DNA from: Chiayiivirga sp.
Lineage (GTDB): Bacteria; Pseudomonadota; Gammaproteobacteria; Xanthomonadales; Xanthomonadaceae
Length of the DNA stretch: 64,000 bases
Reading direction: 5' to 3'
Assembly (NCBI GenBank): GCA_022647565.1
Contig: JALCLA010000001.1
Location: forward strand, 1,178,001-1,242,000
The notes under the pieces were generated by a model. That model had not been told where the DNA came from. It did no database searches and saw nothing but the letters and a program-made list of their open reading frames with translations. Of the stretch, positions 31,525 through 41,567 are shown in pieces (the first letter of the stretch is position 1; every line of letters starts with the position of its first letter). A program made the position numbers and the translations under genes.

Positions 31525-32310
31525 TCAGGAAAGCCGACGCTTGGGAAACCAGGGGAAGAACACACTGACCTCGCGCTGGTAGCGGCGGTAGTCCTCGCCG
31601 CGCGAGCGCAGCGATTGTGCTTCGGTGAAGGGAATGCCGGTGATCCAGAGCAGGGACGCGCCCATCAGGATCGGTCCGAGCCAGGTCCAGCCCCACCACG
31701 GGGAGCCGACCGCAAGCAGCACGTAGGCGAACCAGTGCAGCCATTCGAAGAAGTAGTTCGGGTGGCGAGTGCAGCCCCACAGGCCGGCGCGACAGGTGTG
31801 GCCACGGTTTGCCGGGTTCTTGCGCCATTGCGCCAGTTGCAGGTCGGCGAGGGTCTCGCCGCCCAGGCTCAGCACCCACACCGTTACCCCGGCCAGGCTC
31901 CACCAGGTGAATCCGGCGACCGGGTTGTTCGCCACCACCAGGAACGGGATCGAGAACAGCGCCACCAGCAGTGCTTGTCCCAGGAAGAAGGCGAAGAACT
32001 TGCGCTGATCGCCGCCCCAGTGCTCGCGCAGGTGTCGATAGCGCCCGTCTTCGGCCTCGTGCAGCACGCGTGACAGCAGATGCAAGCTGAGCCGGAAGCC
32101 CCAGATGCCGCCCAGCATCGCCACCAGCAAACGAGGCGTGGCGGCACCCATGCCGATTGCGCCGTAGAGCAGGGCGCTCGCACCCATCAGCGCGGCCCAC
32201 ACCACGTCCACGTAGCCGGCATTGCGGGTGCGGCGCTGCAACCACCACGTCAGGCTCATGGCGACGCTGGCACCGACCAATACCATGCCGACGGGAACAA
32301 GCGGGATCAT
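31525..32310 (-). CDS. DUF1295 integral membrane protein (steroid 5-alpha-reductase-like)
   Basis: 261 aa with six or seven hydrophobic helices. The C-terminal GLWGCTRHPNYFFEWLHWFAY motif and the EDYRRYQREVSVFFPW end are typical of DUF1295, a relative of steroid 5-alpha-reductases and isoprenylcysteine methyltransferases. A reductase acting on a lipid double bond is a reasonable inference, not proven. Its ATG overlaps the DUF2878 stop by four bases (ATGA), so it is translationally coupled. Confidence 0.85.
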   Translation of the reverse strand: MIPLVPVGMVLVGASVAMSLTWWLQRRTRNAGYVDVVWAALMGASALLYGAIGMGAATPRLLVAMLGGIWGFRLSLHLLSRVLHEAEDGRYRHLREHWGGDQRKFFAFFLGQALLVALFSIPFLVVANNPVAGFTWWSLAGVTVWVLSLGGETLADLQLAQWRKNPANRGHTCRAGLWGCTRHPNYFFEWLHWFAYVLLAVGSPWWGWTWLGPILMGASLLWITGIPFTEAQSLRSRGEDYRRYQREVSVFFPWFPKRRLS

Positions 32311-32849
32311 CGCGTCACCCCCGGGGTCGAGTTCACGGCTTCGAGTCGGCGCGCCACCTGCAACAGCAATGGCGTCAGCACGCCCCAGGCCAGCGCGAGC
32401 GCCGCGTACGCCAGCCACGCCGGTTCGCGCAGCTCGACCGCGTGCCAGGCGTGCGCCGCGATGGCGTAGGCCACGGGTCCGCCGACGACGCCGAGCGCGG
32501 TGGCCCAGGCCAAATGCGACTTGAGCGCGGCGAGCGAGTGGTTGAGCGTGAGCGCGAAGCCCATCCACAGCGCCACGATCCACACCGGCGCCGTCTGCGG
32601 GAACGGTACCGGCGCGGAGAAGCGCATCAGGTCCGCTTGCACCCACAGCGTGTCGATGCCGAAGCCGAGCACGGCCGCGAACACGATGAGCAGGACATCG
32701 GCGCGCGGTTGCCGGCTCGCAGCGAGTTGCCAAAGGGCGAAGGCGGCCAGTGCGACCGGCCCGGCCCACCACCAGCCGTGCGCGCCGCCGCCGACCGACG
32801 CGATCCAAACCAGCTGGAAACAGATCGCATTGGGCAGCCAGGCGAGCAT
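32307..32849 (-). CDS. DUF2878 membrane protein
   Basis: 180 aa with five to six transmembrane segments (MLAWLPNAICFQLVWIASVGG at the start; VPFPQTAPVWIVALWMGFALTLNHSL in the middle). The pattern fits DUF2878, a family almost always found in this type of lipid gene cluster. Biochemical function is unknown. Start 13 bases after the CFA-synthase stop; stop overlaps the DUF1295 start. Confidence 0.8.
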   Translation of the reverse strand: MLAWLPNAICFQLVWIASVGGGAHGWWWAGPVALAAFALWQLAASRQPRADVLLIVFAAVLGFGIDTLWVQADLMRFSAPVPFPQTAPVWIVALWMGFALTLNHSLAALKSHLAWATALGVVGGPVAYAIAAHAWHAVELREPAWLAYAALALAWGVLTPLLLQVARRLEAVNSTPGVTR

Positions 32850-32862
32850 TGCCGTGCGCCGC

Positions 32863-34173
32863 TCAATCGAGGCCAGGCAGGTATTCGGCCCGCCGGCAGC
32901 ACGGTCGCGTCAGCAGCAACTGCACGTCGCCAATCGAGCGTTCGAGGAAGCCGCCCTCGCAGTAGCTCAGGTAGAACTCCCACATCCGCATGAATCGCTC
33001 GGGATATCCAAGCTCGCGCACGCGATCGAGCTGTGCGAGGAAACGTTGCCGCCAGTGGCGCAAGGTGAGCGCGTAGCTGGGGCCGATGTCCTCGAGGTTG
33101 AACAGCCTGAAGTCGGTGCGCGCGATGGCGCCCTGCATCGCGCTTGTGGAAGGAATGAAGCTGCCGGGGAAGATGTGGCGCTTGATGAAATCGACCGAGT
33201 GCAGTGCCTGTTCGTAGCGATGATCCTCGATCGTGATGGCCTGGATCAGGGCCATGCCGTGCTCGCCGAGCAGGCGGTTGCACTGGGCGAAATAGGTGTC
33301 GAGGTACTGATGGCCGATGGCTTCGATCATCTCGATCGAAACCAGCTTGTCGTAGCGGCCATCGAGGTCGCGGTAGTCGCGTTGCAGCAGGGTGATGCGT
33401 TCGCCGAGGCCAGCCTGCTGCACCCGTTGTGCAGCGCGCTCGTGTTGCTCGCGCGAGATCGTGGTGGTGGTGACGCGACATCCGTAGTGCGTCGCGGCGT
33501 GCAGGGCGAAACCGCCCCAGCCGGTGCCGATTTCGATCACGTGGTCGGAGGGCGAGAGTTCCAGCTTGCGGCAGATGCGCTCCAGCTTGCGTCTCTGCGC
33601 GACTTCCAGAGACTCGTTCGGGCTGGCGAAGATCGCCGACGAGTACATGAGGTTCTGGTCGAGGAACAGCGCGAACAGTTCGTTGCCCAGGTCGTAGTGC
33701 GCAGCGATGTTGCGCCGGCTGCCGCCGCGGGTGTTGCGCTGCAACGCGTGCAACAGGCGCATCGCAAAGCCACCGAGCCGGGCGAATCCGGTTTCCATGG
33801 CATCCAGCCGGTCGCGATTGCGGACCAGGATGCGAACCAGCGATACCAGGTCGTTGCAATCCCACAGTCCGTCCATGTAGGCCTCGCCGGCACCGACGGA
33901 GCCGTTGCTTGCCACCTGGCGATAGAAGCCCGGATCGCGCACCCGGATGGTGGCGTGCAGGGTGTCTGCGGGGTCGATGGCCGCCCTGCCGAGCACCAGA
34001 TCACCATCGGCATCCACCAGACGCAGCTGGCAATCGCGCAGTTCGCGCAACTGCGCCAGCAGGCGTCCGCGCAGCACGCGCTCCAGCCCGCGGGCAGGCG
34101 AGAGCACGGCCGGATCGAAGTCCAGCAGCGAAGGCTCGCGGCCCAGCGCGGTTTCCTGCGCGGTGTCATTCAC
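32863..34173 (-). CDS. cfa: Cyclopropane-fatty-acyl-phospholipid synthase
   Basis: 436 aa. It transfers a methylene group from SAM to cis double bonds of phospholipid acyl chains. Domain order matches Cfa: an N-terminal lipid-interacting domain (about 1-150; VGAGEAYMDGLWDCNDL) and a methyltransferase domain with AAHYDLGNELFALFLDQNLMYSSA (157-180), SAM motif VIEIGTGWGGFALH (212-225), SIEMIEAIGHQYLDTYF and the FIKRHIFPGSFIPS segment. Its ATG overlaps the DUF1365 stop by four bases. Confidence 0.92.
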   Translation of the reverse strand: MNDTAQETALGREPSLLDFDPAVLSPARGLERVLRGRLLAQLRELRDCQLRLVDADGDLVLGRAAIDPADTLHATIRVRDPGFYRQVASNGSVGAGEAYMDGLWDCNDLVSLVRILVRNRDRLDAMETGFARLGGFAMRLLHALQRNTRGGSRRNIAAHYDLGNELFALFLDQNLMYSSAIFASPNESLEVAQRRKLERICRKLELSPSDHVIEIGTGWGGFALHAATHYGCRVTTTTISREQHERAAQRVQQAGLGERITLLQRDYRDLDGRYDKLVSIEMIEAIGHQYLDTYFAQCNRLLGEHGMALIQAITIEDHRYEQALHSVDFIKRHIFPGSFIPSTSAMQGAIARTDFRLFNLEDIGPSYALTLRHWRQRFLAQLDRVRELGYPERFMRMWEFYLSYCEGGFLERSIGDVQLLLTRPCCRRAEYLPGLD

Positions 34174-34979
34174 TCGGGAGTCCCCTTGGTTTCCCCGGCC
34201 TTGCCGTGACGTGGGTGATCATAGACGGGATTGCGTGCACGCCAGATCAAGAAGGCCTGCCAATGGATCGCAGCCACCACCTTGAGCGTCATCAGCGGAT
34301 AGCGCAGCAGGCAGCGGGCCAGCGTGGACCCATCCAGGGGGCGGCGCTCCAGCACCAAGGTGGCATCGAAATCCCGGCTTGCATCCGCGCCGACATCCAT
34401 GTGGATGCGAAGCTCGGCGCCCGGTGGCTGTAGCCGCCAGGCGTATTCGCGCTGCATCGGCAGGAAGGGCGAGACATGGAAAGCCTTGTTGAAAGTCCAG
34501 CCGAGTGCGGTGCCATGGCGGTCGGCGCTGGCGGCATCAAGCACGTAGCTGTGGCGTTCCTTCCATGGTGTGTTGGTGATTTCGGCCACGACGCAATCGA
34601 GGGTCTCGCCATCGGGCCGGTAGCAGTAGTAGAAGCTGACCGGGTTGAAGCAGTGCCCGAAGGTACGCAAGTGGGTGAGCAGCCGGATCGGACCTTCGGG
34701 ACGCCGCCCCAGCGCCTCGGCCGCGCGCCGGCGCACCGCCTCGATCAGGGGCAGGGACGCATCGCCGAGGTAGTCGCTGCGGCGGAATTCGCCGAGGTTG
34801 CGTCGGTTCACGGACCAGAATCGACGCCCGACGAACACCCGATCAAGTTCGTCCAGGTCGAGGTAGAACAGGTACAGCCGGTAGCGGAATGCGTGCGGGT
34901 GCGGGCGATGCCGGCGATGCCGGACCCAGCCGGCGTACAGTGCGCTGTGCAGTGGCGGGCTGGCGGCAGTTGCGCTCAT
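34170..34979 (-). CDS. DUF1365 family protein
   Basis: 269 aa. The family pattern is strong: HSALYAGWVRHRRHRPHPHAFRYRLYLFYLDLDEL at the N-terminus, LLTHLRTFGHCFNPVSFYYCY in the middle, and VAEITNTPWKERHSYVL then FNKAFHVSPFLPM. DUF1365 proteins co-occur with the flavin amine oxidase and Cfa in proteobacterial lipid clusters; the activity is unknown. The ATG overlaps the preceding stop (ATGA, 34976-34979) and its own stop overlaps the cfa start, so three genes are coupled in a row. Confidence 0.87.
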   Translation of the reverse strand: MSATAASPPLHSALYAGWVRHRRHRPHPHAFRYRLYLFYLDLDELDRVFVGRRFWSVNRRNLGEFRRSDYLGDASLPLIEAVRRRAAEALGRRPEGPIRLLTHLRTFGHCFNPVSFYYCYRPDGETLDCVVAEITNTPWKERHSYVLDAASADRHGTALGWTFNKAFHVSPFLPMQREYAWRLQPPGAELRIHMDVGADASRDFDATLVLERRPLDGSTLARCLLRYPLMTLKVVAAIHWQAFLIWRARNPVYDHPRHGKAGETKGTPE

Positions 34980-36220
34980 TCCCACGGCACGCCCAGGCGT
35001 TCGGCCACCTGCACGGCGCTGCGCAAGCCGTCCTCGTGGAAGCCCCAGCCCCAATAGGCGCCGGCGTACCAGATGCGGTCGATGCCATTGATCTCGTCGT
35101 GCCGCGCCTGCGCCGCCACGCTGGCGCGACTGTAGACGGGGTGCGCATAACTCATCCGCGCCAGCACGCGGGATGGGTCGATCTCGGCACTGCGGCCAAG
35201 GCTGACGATGAAGGGTTCGGCCGACTCGATCGACTGCAGCTGGTTCATGCAGTAGCTCACCGTGCACAGCCCCGACTCCTGCCGCGGGACATGGGCATTC
35301 CACGCGGCCCAGGCGCGGCGGTCACGCGGCAACATGCGCGCGTCGGTGTGCAGCACGGTGTCGTTGGGTTGATAGCGGATGGCCGCCAGCACCTCGCGTT
35401 CGGCATCGCGAGGTTCGTGCAGCAAGGCCAGTGCCTGGTCGCTGTGGCAAGCCAAAACCACCTGGTCGAAGGAATCGATGCCGTGCGCGGACACCACGTC
35501 CACCCCGCCCTGCGTCCGGAGCACCCGAGTGACGGCGCAACCCAAGCGCACCGACGCGCGCCAGGTCTCGCTCAGTCGCCGCACGTAGCTCGCTGACCCG
35601 CCGCGCACCACCCGCCATTCGGGGCGGTCGCTGATCTGCAACATGCGGTGATTCGCCATGAACTGCGCCAGGTACTTCACCGGGAATCGCAGCGCCTGCT
35701 GCGCCGGCGACGACCACAGCGCGCAGACCATGGGCAGCAGGTGGTCGTCGATGAAGGTGTCGCCGTAATCGCGTTCGGCCAGCCAGTCGCCGAGGTCCGG
35801 GCCGGCATCGGCCAGGTCGAGCAGGATCGGTGCCTCGCGGTAGAAGCGTCGGATGTCCCGCAACATGCCCCAGAAGCGCGGCGACACCAGGTTGCGCTTC
35901 TGGCAGAACAGTCCGGCCAGGTTGCCGGCGTTGTATTCCAGGCCGTTGCGTTCGTTGCGCACCGAGAAGCTCATCGTGGTGGGCTGCGATTCCACCCCCA
36001 GCTCCGCAAACAGCCGCGTCAGGTGCGGATAGTTCGGCGGGTTGAACACGATGAAGCCCGAGTCGACGGCGTAGGTTCTTCCCGCCTGTTCAACCCGGTG
36101 CGTATGGGTGTGGCCGCCGAGTCGGATTTCGGATTCGAACAGCGTGACGTCGTGCTGGCGCGAAAGCAGCCACGCGGCGCCCAGTCCCGCGATGCCCGAC
36201 CCCACCACCGCGATGCGCAT
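34976..36220 (-). CDS. FAD-dependent amine-oxidase-family oxidoreductase
   Basis: 414 aa flavoprotein. It begins MRIAVVGSGIAGLGAAWLLS with the dinucleotide-binding fold, then HTHTHRVEQAGRTYAVDSGFIVFN, and ends GIDRIWYAGAYWGWGFHEDGLRSAVQVAERL, the FAD-contact end of the family. The closest named relatives are the COG2907 proteins linked to cyclopropane/furan fatty acid clusters (UfaO in Rhodobacter). A lipid dehydrogenase is inferred. An upstream in-frame ATG at 36286 lies inside the desaturase gene; ATG 36220 overlaps the desaturase stop (ATGA). Confidence 0.87.
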   Translation of the reverse strand: MRIAVVGSGIAGLGAAWLLSRQHDVTLFESEIRLGGHTHTHRVEQAGRTYAVDSGFIVFNPPNYPHLTRLFAELGVESQPTTMSFSVRNERNGLEYNAGNLAGLFCQKRNLVSPRFWGMLRDIRRFYREAPILLDLADAGPDLGDWLAERDYGDTFIDDHLLPMVCALWSSPAQQALRFPVKYLAQFMANHRMLQISDRPEWRVVRGGSASYVRRLSETWRASVRLGCAVTRVLRTQGGVDVVSAHGIDSFDQVVLACHSDQALALLHEPRDAEREVLAAIRYQPNDTVLHTDARMLPRDRRAWAAWNAHVPRQESGLCTVSYCMNQLQSIESAEPFIVSLGRSAEIDPSRVLARMSYAHPVYSRASVAAQARHDEINGIDRIWYAGAYWGWGFHEDGLRSAVQVAERLGVPWE

Positions 36221-37173
36221 CAGGAAACTCCGCCGCGCCGCAGGTTTGCCGGTACCGGCTTCAGATCCCATACCAGCCCAAGCCACGACAGCGCACGCAG
36301 GCCGTAGTAGGTGAGGTCAACTTCCCACCAGAAGAAGCCCTGGCGCGCCGAACCGGGGAAGTGGTGATGGTTGTTGTGCCAACCCTCGCCGAAGGTGAGC
36401 AGGGCCAGCAGCCCGTTGTTGCGACTGTTGTCGCGCGTGTCGTAGCGGCGTCGGCCCCAGCGGTGCGCCAGCGAATTGATCGTCACCGTGACGTGGAACA
36501 GCACCACCGTGGAGACGAAGAATCCCCAGATCAGCAACTGCGCCGCGCTGGTGCCCAGTTCCGGGTGATGCCGTTCCAGCCAGCCACCGAGCAGGAACAG
36601 GGCGGTGGCCAGCGCCACCGGCAACAGAATGTCGAAGCGATCCAGCCACCGTAGTTCCGGGTACTTCTCCAGGTCGCGGATCACGGCACGATCGGTACGG
36701 AAGCCGCGCCGGGTCAGGAACCAGCCCATGTGGCTCCAGAAGAAACTGCGGGTCACGGGTGAATGGATGTCGTGCTCCGTGTCGGCGTGGCGGTGGTGGT
36801 TGCGATGGTGCGCCGCCCACCACAGCGGCCCGCGCTGCACGCTGGTGGAGCCGAGCGCGGCGAACAGGAACTGCATCGCGCGCGAAGTCTTGAACGCCTT
36901 GTGGGAAAAGTAGCGGTGGTAGAAGCCCGTGATCGCGAACATGCGGATCGCATAAAGGACCAGCGCCACCGCCAGCGCAAACCACGATACGCCCACCCAG
37001 ATCACGCCCAGGCACATCACGTGCATGCCGATGAAGGGCAGCACGCGCAGCCAGTCGATGCGGTCCGGCTCGGTGGCCGCCGACTCCTCGTCGGCGGTGT
37101 CGAACCAGCGCAACAGTGCACGCAAGCCGCGCCGAAGCCTGCCGTCGCGGGTGGGGGAGTGGGGCTCGGACAT
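36220..37173 (-). CDS. Acyl-lipid/acyl-CoA delta-9-type fatty acid desaturase
   Basis: 317 aa membrane di-iron desaturase. Three histidine boxes are intact: HRYFSH (86-91), HHRNHH (122-127) and HNNHH (266-270). Pairs of hydrophobic helices lie before box 1 and before box 3, as in SCD-type enzymes. It introduces a cis double bond into saturated acyl chains and would supply the substrate of the downstream Cfa enzymes. First gene of the operon. ATG 37173 or ATG 37182 could be the start; neither has a strong ribosome-binding site. Confidence 0.92.
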   Translation of the reverse strand: MSEPHSPTRDGRLRRGLRALLRWFDTADEESAATEPDRIDWLRVLPFIGMHVMCLGVIWVGVSWFALAVALVLYAIRMFAITGFYHRYFSHKAFKTSRAMQFLFAALGSTSVQRGPLWWAAHHRNHHRHADTEHDIHSPVTRSFFWSHMGWFLTRRGFRTDRAVIRDLEKYPELRWLDRFDILLPVALATALFLLGGWLERHHPELGTSAAQLLIWGFFVSTVVLFHVTVTINSLAHRWGRRRYDTRDNSRNNGLLALLTFGEGWHNNHHHFPGSARQGFFWWEVDLTYYGLRALSWLGLVWDLKPVPANLRRGGVS

Positions 37174-37229
37174 GGGCCGCATTCTCGAAATTCGCGGTGA
37201 TGCTCGGGTGAACGGATCGAGGCGTCCGG

Positions 37230-37676
37230 TCAGTGTTCGACCTCGACTTCGGTTTTCACCGAGTTCGCCACGATGCAGTGCTGGTGCGCCTTGTGGTGCA
37301 GGTTGTCCAATTCCGTCGCATCGGGCTGCTTCTCGCCGCCGAACTCCACCTGTGGCCGCAGCCTGACGCGGGTGACCGCGGGCTTGCCGTCGCTGTTCTT
37401 CTCGAGCACGCCCACCGCGTCATCGACGTAGCGCTCCACCACGAACCCGCGCTTGGCGGCAACTGCGAGGAAGGTCAGCATGTGGCAGGACGAGAGTGCG
37501 GCCACCAACAACTCCTCCGGGTTGGCCAGCGCCGCATCGCCGAAGTAATCGGGCGCGCTGGAGTTGCGCAAGGCCTGGCCACCGGAAAAGCGAATGGTGT
37601 GGGCGCGGCTGTAGGTGTCGTGGGCGGAGGCGTGCCCGTCGCGTCTCCAGTCCAGGGCAATGCGATGTTCCGACAT
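37230..37676 (-). CDS. OsmC/Ohr-family peroxiredoxin-like protein
   Basis: 148 aa. The two reactive cysteines of the OsmC fold are present in ALSSCHMLTFLAV and in HHKAHQHCIVANSV, so it should reduce organic hydroperoxides using thiols. This subgroup lies nearer to the YhfA/OsmC type than Ohr. ATG 37676 has CTGGAG upstream; the 13-residue longer frame is rejected. It directly precedes the lipid operon on the same strand (48-57 base gap). Protection of unsaturated lipids would fit, but this link is inference. Confidence 0.87.
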   Translation of the reverse strand: MSEHRIALDWRRDGHASAHDTYSRAHTIRFSGGQALRNSSAPDYFGDAALANPEELLVAALSSCHMLTFLAVAAKRGFVVERYVDDAVGVLEKNSDGKPAVTRVRLRPQVEFGGEKQPDATELDNLHHKAHQHCIVANSVKTEVEVEH

Positions 37677-37743
37677 GGGCTGCTCCAGTGCATGGGAAAG
37701 GCCAAGCGTAGCCAATCCTGCGCGCGCGCGTCATGCTGCGGTC

Positions 37744-38496
37744 ATGCGCAAGCCCGACCCGCCACCCGCCAGATCGCGCCGCCTCGGCGTGGCGCGCGTC
37801 CTTTCAAAGGCCGGGCTGTGTTCGCGCAGCGAGGCGGCGCGCTGGGTCGCCGCGGGTCGCGTGGCCGTGAATGGTCGCTTGGTGCGCGATGCCGAGCATC
37901 CGGTCGATGCCGGACACGACCGGGTCAGCATCGACGGCCGGGCGCTGCTTGCCACCGAACGCGTCCATCTCATGCTCAACAAGCCGCGCGGCCTCGTGAC
38001 CACGGCACGCGACGAACAAGGGCGTGACACGGTGTACCGCTGTTTCGATGGCGCGGGCCTGCCGTGGGTGGCGCCGGTGGGTCGCCTCGACCGCGCTTCC
38101 GAGGGCTTGCTGCTGTTCTCGAACGATCCCGAATGGGCCGCGCGCATCGCTGATCCCGACACGGGTCCGGACAAGACCTATCACGTGCAGATCGACGCGA
38201 TTCCGGAGGCGTCACTGCTGGAACACCTCCTGGCCGGCATCGACGACGCGGGCGAACGGCTCGCCGCGAAAGCCGCGCGACTGCTGCGCGCCGGGGAGAA
38301 GAATGCCTGGCTGGAAATCGTGCTGGACGAAGGGCGCAACCGCCAGATCCGGCGCCTGCTTGCCGCGTTCGATATCGCGGTGCTGCGGCTGGTGCGGGTC
38401 GGAATCGGTACGCTGGCATTGGGCGAACTGCCCAAGCGGCAATGGCGGCGTTTGCGCGACGATGAAGTGGCGCGCCTGGTTGGCCAGCAAGACTGA
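37744..38496 (+). CDS. RluB/RluE/RsuA-family rRNA pseudouridine synthase
   Basis: 250 aa. An N-terminal S4 RNA-binding domain (about 11-66; VLSKAGLCSRSEAARWVAAGRVAVNG) is followed by the catalytic domain with MLNKPRG and GRLDRASEGLLLFSND, where Asp116 is the nucleophile. The family modifies uridines in 16S or 23S rRNA; which one cannot be read from the sequence. ATG 37744 gives MRKPDPPPARSRR; earlier in-frame starts overlap the OsmC gene region and are not conserved. Confidence 0.88.
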   Translation: MRKPDPPPARSRRLGVARVLSKAGLCSRSEAARWVAAGRVAVNGRLVRDAEHPVDAGHDRVSIDGRALLATERVHLMLNKPRGLVTTARDEQGRDTVYRCFDGAGLPWVAPVGRLDRASEGLLLFSNDPEWAARIADPDTGPDKTYHVQIDAIPEASLLEHLLAGIDDAGERLAAKAARLLRAGEKNAWLEIVLDEGRNRQIRRLLAAFDIAVLRLVRVGIGTLALGELPKRQWRRLRDDEVARLVGQQD

Positions 38497-38544
38497 TGTT
38501 CGCGATCCTGCCCCGCGCCGGTGCGGCGGACGTGGCGCACGGAC

Positions 38545-39744
<1,200 letters not shown>

Positions 39745-39925
39745 GGGAGTCAAGCTCGGAGCGGGAGGCCGGGACTGGTGGAATGCTGCCTGGAAGCCGC
39801 ACGAGCAAGCTGCGGCGCGTTGTTGCGGGAACGATTCTGAAGCCTGGGCGGAGAGGTAGCCAGCTCGCATGCGGCAGGAACGGTGCGCTGGCCGTCGACC
39901 GGAATGCGCAGCCTGGCCGCAGGCA

Positions 39926-41506
39926 TCAGCGCAATCGGTTCGCCCGCAGGAAGGCGTCGCGCTGGATGGTGTACTCGGCGCTTCCGCCGCCCAGCCGCGC
40001 GCGCACGCGCAGCGAGTTGCCATCCCCCGACACGATCTGGACCGTGCGCGGCGGATTGTGGACCGTCCAGATGCGGATCGTCTGGCCCGACAGTGCGGGA
40101 AGCCTGTCCCAGGGCAAGGTCTGGTCGCGCCGCCGCGTTGTTGTCTCCGGTGTCGGTTCGATCACCACGGCCTCGGCGCCCGCATCGCCTGCCGGTGCGA
40201 TCGTCGTTGGCGCGGGCGTTGCCGCCGGCGCTGCCACTGCAGGCGGCGCGCTGGCCGGTGCTGCTGCCATCGCGGCGCTCTTGCTCGCAATCAAGGCTTC
40301 GACATCGAGCGGTGCCGGTGGGCTGGGCGGCGCCGGCGGAGTGGCGCCGTCGCCTGATGGCGTCGGTACGGACGCGGCATTGCTTGTGGCAACCGGGACC
40401 ATCGCGTCGATGCGCAGCTTTTCGGCTTGCTCCTTCTGCAGCGCGGCGAAGGTGGGCTCGCCCTGGTCCAGGCCCGGCAAGGGGATCGGATCAAACCGCT
40501 CCCAGCGGATCGTCGCGTTGCGGCCATTGTGGTCGATGGTTGCATTCGACTGCGCAATCACGCCCGGGTGCTCGCGCAGTTCGTACAGAAGATCCGCGGG
40601 CAAGGGCCTGGGGTAGGAAATGCTGTAGTCCAGCTTGCCCCCGTCGCGCGCGAAGCGCCGATAGATGGTGCGTGCCTCGTCATCCAGTCCGATGCCCAGC
40701 GTGTCCAGCAGCCGCGCCACGGAAGCCACGTGGCGATCGACGAAACGCAGCGGTTCGATCTTGTCCTTGTTGGCGCAGTAGCGATTGCGCGCGGCGACGA
40801 AGCCCTGGTCCTGGATTTCCCAGCGTTCGGTCGTGGTCTCGTCGTGATAGGTGTCGAGGAACAGCATGTTGTCCTTCCCGGGCAGGATCGCGCGCCGGTC
40901 CACTTGCGCCCGCGACACGCCCTTGGTCTCCAGCACCACCGTGGTGTGCAGTTGGCCGGCCTCGGTGCGGAAGTCGAACTCCAGCGTCGTGGGTTCGGGG
41001 CTGAGCCCCATGGCGGTCAGTTCCTCCCTCGTCCACAGGCTGTCCTGCAGGCAGCCTTCGGCCTCGAACGGCGAGGCGCTGCTGGCACCGATCGGGCCGA
41101 GGTCGCCGAGCGAGGGGTCGATACCGGCGTTCGAGGTGCCGCCGCTCAGGCTCAGGTGCAGCCGCTCCAGCTTCGCGTTCCGCAGCTTGCGGTCGAAGGT
41201 GTTGCGCAGGAACCAGAACCAGCCCGGGGTTTCCAGATGCACGTGCTCGAACCGGATGGCGCTGGCCTCGTCCATGTCGTCGTAGGGATGGAGCACGAAG
41301 TCCTTCGCGACGACGTCGCCATCCCATTCCAGCGAGGCGCCCTTGTAGGTGCTCTCGCTGTCGCCGAACGCGATCAGCAGGGCGCGGCCGATGAAGAAAT
41401 TGGCCTGGCTGAAGATCAGGTACACCACGATGACGATTGGCACCACGACCCCGCCGATGCGCATCAGCGAGGCGGCGAGCGGACTCGTGGCGGGCTTGTT
41501 CTTCAT
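39926..41506 (-). CDS. Membrane-anchored protein of unknown function with Ala/Pro-rich linker
   Basis: 526 aa with one N-terminal transmembrane helix (about 15-35) and a large exported part. Residues about 35-360 form a folded domain with several Cys and the segments [20 protein letters not shown] and [22 protein letters not shown], faintly like AsmA/DUF-type lipid-layer proteins. About 385-460 is a low-complexity Ala/Pro/Thr linker, and a short C-terminal domain ([39 protein letters not shown]) follows. I do not recognise it. Transcribed between the 455-aa gene and kbl, 181 bases before kbl. Confidence 0.7.
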   Translation of the reverse strand: MKNKPATSPLAASLMRIGGVVVPIVIVVYLIFSQANFFIGRALLIAFGDSESTYKGASLEWDGDVVAKDFVLHPYDDMDEASAIRFEHVHLETPGWFWFLRNTFDRKLRNAKLERLHLSLSGGTSNAGIDPSLGDLGPIGASSASPFEAEGCLQDSLWTREELTAMGLSPEPTTLEFDFRTEAGQLHTTVVLETKGVSRAQVDRRAILPGKDNMLFLDTYHDETTTERWEIQDQGFVAARNRYCANKDKIEPLRFVDRHVASVARLLDTLGIGLDDEARTIYRRFARDGGKLDYSISYPRPLPADLLYELREHPGVIAQSNATIDHNGRNATIRWERFDPIPLPGLDQGEPTFAALQKEQAEKLRIDAMVPVATSNAASVPTPSGDGATPPAPPSPPAPLDVEALIASKSAAMAAAPASAPPAVAAPAATPAPTTIAPAGDAGAEAVVIEPTPETTTRRRDQTLPWDRLPALSGQTIRIWTVHNPPRTVQIVSGDGNSLRVRARLGGGSAEYTIQRDAFLRANRLR

Positions 41507-41567
41507 GCGGTGGTGCTGCGGGCGGTGGCGACCGCGAGCTTAGCATTCCGCCGCTGCGTGGCGGTGG

